Both the position numbers and the translations under genes were made by a program. A stretch of 22,135 nt of DNA from a virus, in the IMG/VR virus record IMGVR_UViG_3300010300_000129, positions 1 to 22,135 of that record, one strand, 5' to 3'. How positions within the stretch are numbered: position 1 is the stretch's first letter; each line of letters opens with the position of its first letter. Below, one piece after another: positions 20,072-22,135 of this stretch. The notes beneath the pieces were generated by a model, which made no database searches, was not told the origin of the DNA, and saw only the letters and a program-made list of their open reading frames with translations.

Positions 20072-20794
20072 TTAGGACGGAACCAACACATCCTTGGTTG
20101 GGAACCAACCCATTTTTCTGAGTTCTGTAGTGTCTGCACAGGTGACCATGCGTTCTCCAGGAGTATCCTCTACAAGAGGAAGATCGTTCATACCAAGAAC
20201 TCTTGCCAGATCTGTCACCTTAGTGGCTTTGCCACTTCCAATTGGAATGATACCTCGGTAATTACTGGCGAGAATGTACGAGATAGCACGACATAGATCC
20301 TTGACGTGAATCCAATCACGCTTGTGATTAGTCACGTACTTAGCAGTCTTGTCTTGGAGCATACGATACATCATATCCTCCCGCCCACCTTCTTCAGCAT
20401 AAACGGTATAGAACCGCATACCAACGCTATTGATTGGTGCCATTTGCTCATTGATCCACTTGGTCATGGCATATGGATTCTCCCAATAGTTTTCTTCTAC
20501 AGAACTAGAAGAAGCATAGAGAAGACGTGTACCTGTGGTGCGACACCAGTCAAAGAGTGGTTTCGCTTTCACTACATTATTCACATAGAAAGACTCAGGG
20601 TCACGGAGACTGTCACGAATATTTGCAAATGCTGCTAAGTGAATAACAACATCATAATCGCCACCTGAGAAATCAGAGATATCATCAGGAAGATCTAGAC
20701 CATGGACATGATACCCATGACCATCTTCTACACGAAGGTGATCGAACACATGCCGACCAATAAATCCACGATGACCAGTAACTAAAATTTTCAT
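20072..20794 (-). CDS. NAD-dependent epimerase/dehydratase (short extended SDR)
   Basis: The 240-residue product has an SDR fold: G7-H-R-G-F-I-G13 binds the dinucleotide, HLAAFANIRDSL at about 52-63 follows the typical HLAA core, serines 95-98 supply the catalytic hydroxyl, and Y108-A-M-T-K112 is the YxxxK catalytic pair. Such enzymes act on nucleotide-sugars, for example UDP-glucose 4-epimerase or GDP-sugar reductases. At 240 residues it is shorter than most (300-340), with a reduced C-terminal substrate domain. It overlaps the gp46 stop by ATGA. Together with the nucleotidyltransferase at 4850 it hints at sugar-nucleotide metabolism, for instance host surface or virion glycosylation. Confidence 0.88.
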   Translation of the reverse strand: MKILVTGHRGFIGRHVFDHLRVEDGHGYHVHGLDLPDDISDFSGGDYDVVIHLAAFANIRDSLRDPESFYVNNVVKAKPLFDWCRTTGTRLLYASSSSVEENYWENPYAMTKWINEQMAPINSVGMRFYTVYAEEGGREDMMYRMLQDKTAKYVTNHKRDWIHVKDLCRAISYILASNYRGIIPIGSGKATKVTDLARVLGMNDLPLVEDTPGERMVTCADTTELRKMGWFPTKDVLVPS

Positions 20795-22135
20795 GTCAGT
20801 GTGCTGTAACCCTTTACCTTTTCAAAAACGAATGTGTTGTCAAACTGCTCTTCAAGACCAGCTTTGTGGCTTATAACAAAAATATTGCTTCCTTTCAAGA
20901 CGTACTTAATAATTTTTAAGAATTCGTCTGTGCCTACGCCATCGAGAGACGAATCGAATACCTCATCCATGATGAGGAGATTTGTATTAGTAGAGTTCTT
21001 CATCCTAGCAACTTCCCGCCAGGTGAAGAGTAGTGCCAGATCGATTCTCATTTTCTCTCCCTCGCTGAAAGAAGAATAAGAAAAGTCTTCGTGGATTGGG
21101 GACTGGACGGTTTCGTTAAATTCCTCATCAAGTTGGAAGTTAATGTAAAAGTCCATCATCTGAAGATAACGATTGACTTGCTCATTTATGAGCGGTAGAT
21201 ACTTCTTAATGATTTTGGATTTTACGCCACCGTCCTTTAGCAGATTATACGAAAAGTCGTAGTAACTTAAAGTGTCCTTCTTAGAAATTAAATCGTTGTA
21301 TGTAGTTGTAAGTGTTTCCTTAAAGGACTCTAGCTTGTCGTGTTCAGAATTTCTGTTTGCAAGGTTCTCGGTAAGTGTTTGAACTTCATTTTCAAGATCT
21401 CGGATTTGTCGATGACATCCAGAGATTCTAGTATTGTTTTGAGAAATGCCATGCGTTAGGGAAGTGATCTCCTTACTTAAGTGTAAAAATTGGCGCTCTC
21501 GCTCTTCCTCCTTTATGATTGCTTGTTCTAGTTCAGAGTAACCAGATTGCAACTCCTTTGCTTTATTTTGAGCGCCCTCAATTCTATTTACCCTAAATGA
21601 CTCTTCAATATCTTGATTACATGTAGGGCATGTTACATTATCGCTGAAGAACTTATGTTCTGCAGTAATCGTTGCAACCTTTTGGGACATTTTGCCCTTC
21701 AGATTGTTCAGTTTTGCTAACGTAGATTTGCCACTACCGAGTTTTTCTGCCTCTTCTTTCTTCCGATCAAAGGTTTCTTGAAGTTCTACATTAGAGTCAC
21801 TGTAAGAATCAATTTCTTTATTGAGATTCCCAATTTTAGTGGTCTTATCCACAATGTTTTTCTTTCCACGACTTTCAATTTCCTCAATGAAATTCTCCTG
21901 CATCGTGACTTTTTCTGAGAGACTCTCTTTCTTCAGTTCCAGAGTCCGTGATTCTTCTCTTACTGAACGAATCTTTTCTTTCAGCACTGTATTCATAGAA
22001 GAGAAGATTTTAATATCAAGAAGATCTTCAATAACTTCTCTACGATTAGCAGCAGACAATTGCATGAATGGTACAAAGGTGCTGCTACCCAGAATAACAA
22101 TCTGAGTGAAAGACTTATAGTTCATCTTAAGAACA
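20791..22135 (-). CDS. 46: Recombination endonuclease subunit gp46 (Rad50-like), N-terminus outside window
   Basis: The frame runs from the window edge to a stop at 20791, giving about 448 residues of the C-terminal part. It opens in-frame with the T4-like segment MNYKSFTQIVILG, then QLSAANRREVIEDLLDI. A long coiled coil carries the zinc-hook motif CPTCNQ. ABC-type signature FSEGEKMRIDLAL and Walker B LLIMDEVFDSSLD follow near the C-terminus. The P-loop would lie outside the window. With gp47 it forms the Mre11-Rad50-type nuclease that makes 3' ends for UvsX and degrades host DNA. Gene 47 is not seen; in T4 it precedes 46, so it may lie beyond the window edge. Confidence 0.95.
   Translation of the reverse strand, partial: VLKMNYKSFTQIVILGSSTFVPFMQLSAANRREVIEDLLDIKIFSSMNTVLKEKIRSVREESRTLELKKESLSEKVTMQENFIEEIESRGKKNIVDKTTKIGNLNKEIDSYSDSNVELQETFDRKKEEAEKLGSGKSTLAKLNNLKGKMSQKVATITAEHKFFSDNVTCPTCNQDIEESFRVNRIEGAQNKAKELQSGYSELEQAIIKEEERERQFLHLSKEITSLTHGISQNNTRISGCHRQIRDLENEVQTLTENLANRNSEHDKLESFKETLTTTYNDLISKKDTLSYYDFSYNLLKDGGVKSKIIKKYLPLINEQVNRYLQMMDFYINFQLDEEFNETVQSPIHEDFSYSSFSEGEKMRIDLALLFTWREVARMKNSTNTNLLIMDEVFDSSLDGVGTDEFLKIIKYVLKGSNIFVISHKAGLEEQFDNTFVFEKVKGYSTLT

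Overview
This 22.1 kb window looks like part of the genome of a T4-like cyanophage, a myovirus of marine Synechococcus or Prochlorococcus. The evidence is a nearly complete T4-type replication and recombination set, combined with genes typical of cyanomyoviruses: mazG, hsp20, a cobS-like ATPase, a DUF3310 protein and several 2-oxoglutarate/Fe(II) oxygenases. Every gene I support, including the tRNA, lies on the minus strand, so transcription runs from position 22135 towards 1. Genes are tightly packed. Most junctions are ATGA or TAATG overlaps, which suggests long polycistronic, translationally coupled operons.

In transcription order the window opens with the C-terminal part of recombination ATPase gp46 (20791-22135). 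A short NAD-dependent epimerase follows (20072-20794), then two mutually overlapping small reading frames (about 19773-20058). Next comes a pair made of a CobT-like VWA protein carrying an HEXXH motif (17666-19822) and a CobS/MoxR-like AAA+ ATPase (16339-17442), separated by a 49-aa ORF and a promoter. A DUF3310 protein follows. The replisome block then contains sliding clamp gp45, an oxygenase, an unknown protein, a small membrane protein, clamp loader gp44, an Sm-like protein, two more oxygenases, a possible DruA/DUF4338-like protein, clamp loader gp62 and the translational repressor RegA (15987 down to 9779).

A terminator, a T4-type late promoter and hsp20 come next. The only real control region in the middle of the window (8920-9190) follows: a promoter with three TGATAC half-sites, a 27-aa hydrophobic peptide gene with a strong ribosome binding site, a second late-promoter motif and a strong terminator. 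The second replication block then runs through another Sm-like protein, DNA polymerase gp43, an oxygenase, a 56-aa ORF, a nucleotidyltransferase, UvsX, a 34-aa ORF, helicase gp41, an oxygenase and MazG. The window ends with two small unknown genes, a tRNA-Ala(TGC) and the start of a possible structural gene.

Together the genes supply leading-strand polymerase, clamp, clamp loader, replicative helicase, strand-exchange recombinase and a recombination nuclease subunit. MazG and RegA add nucleotide-pool and translational control. The accessory genes are the less understood part: five oxygenase-like genes at replisome gene junctions, a MoxR/VWA-peptidase pair, two Sm-like proteins, a DruA-like protein and several microproteins.
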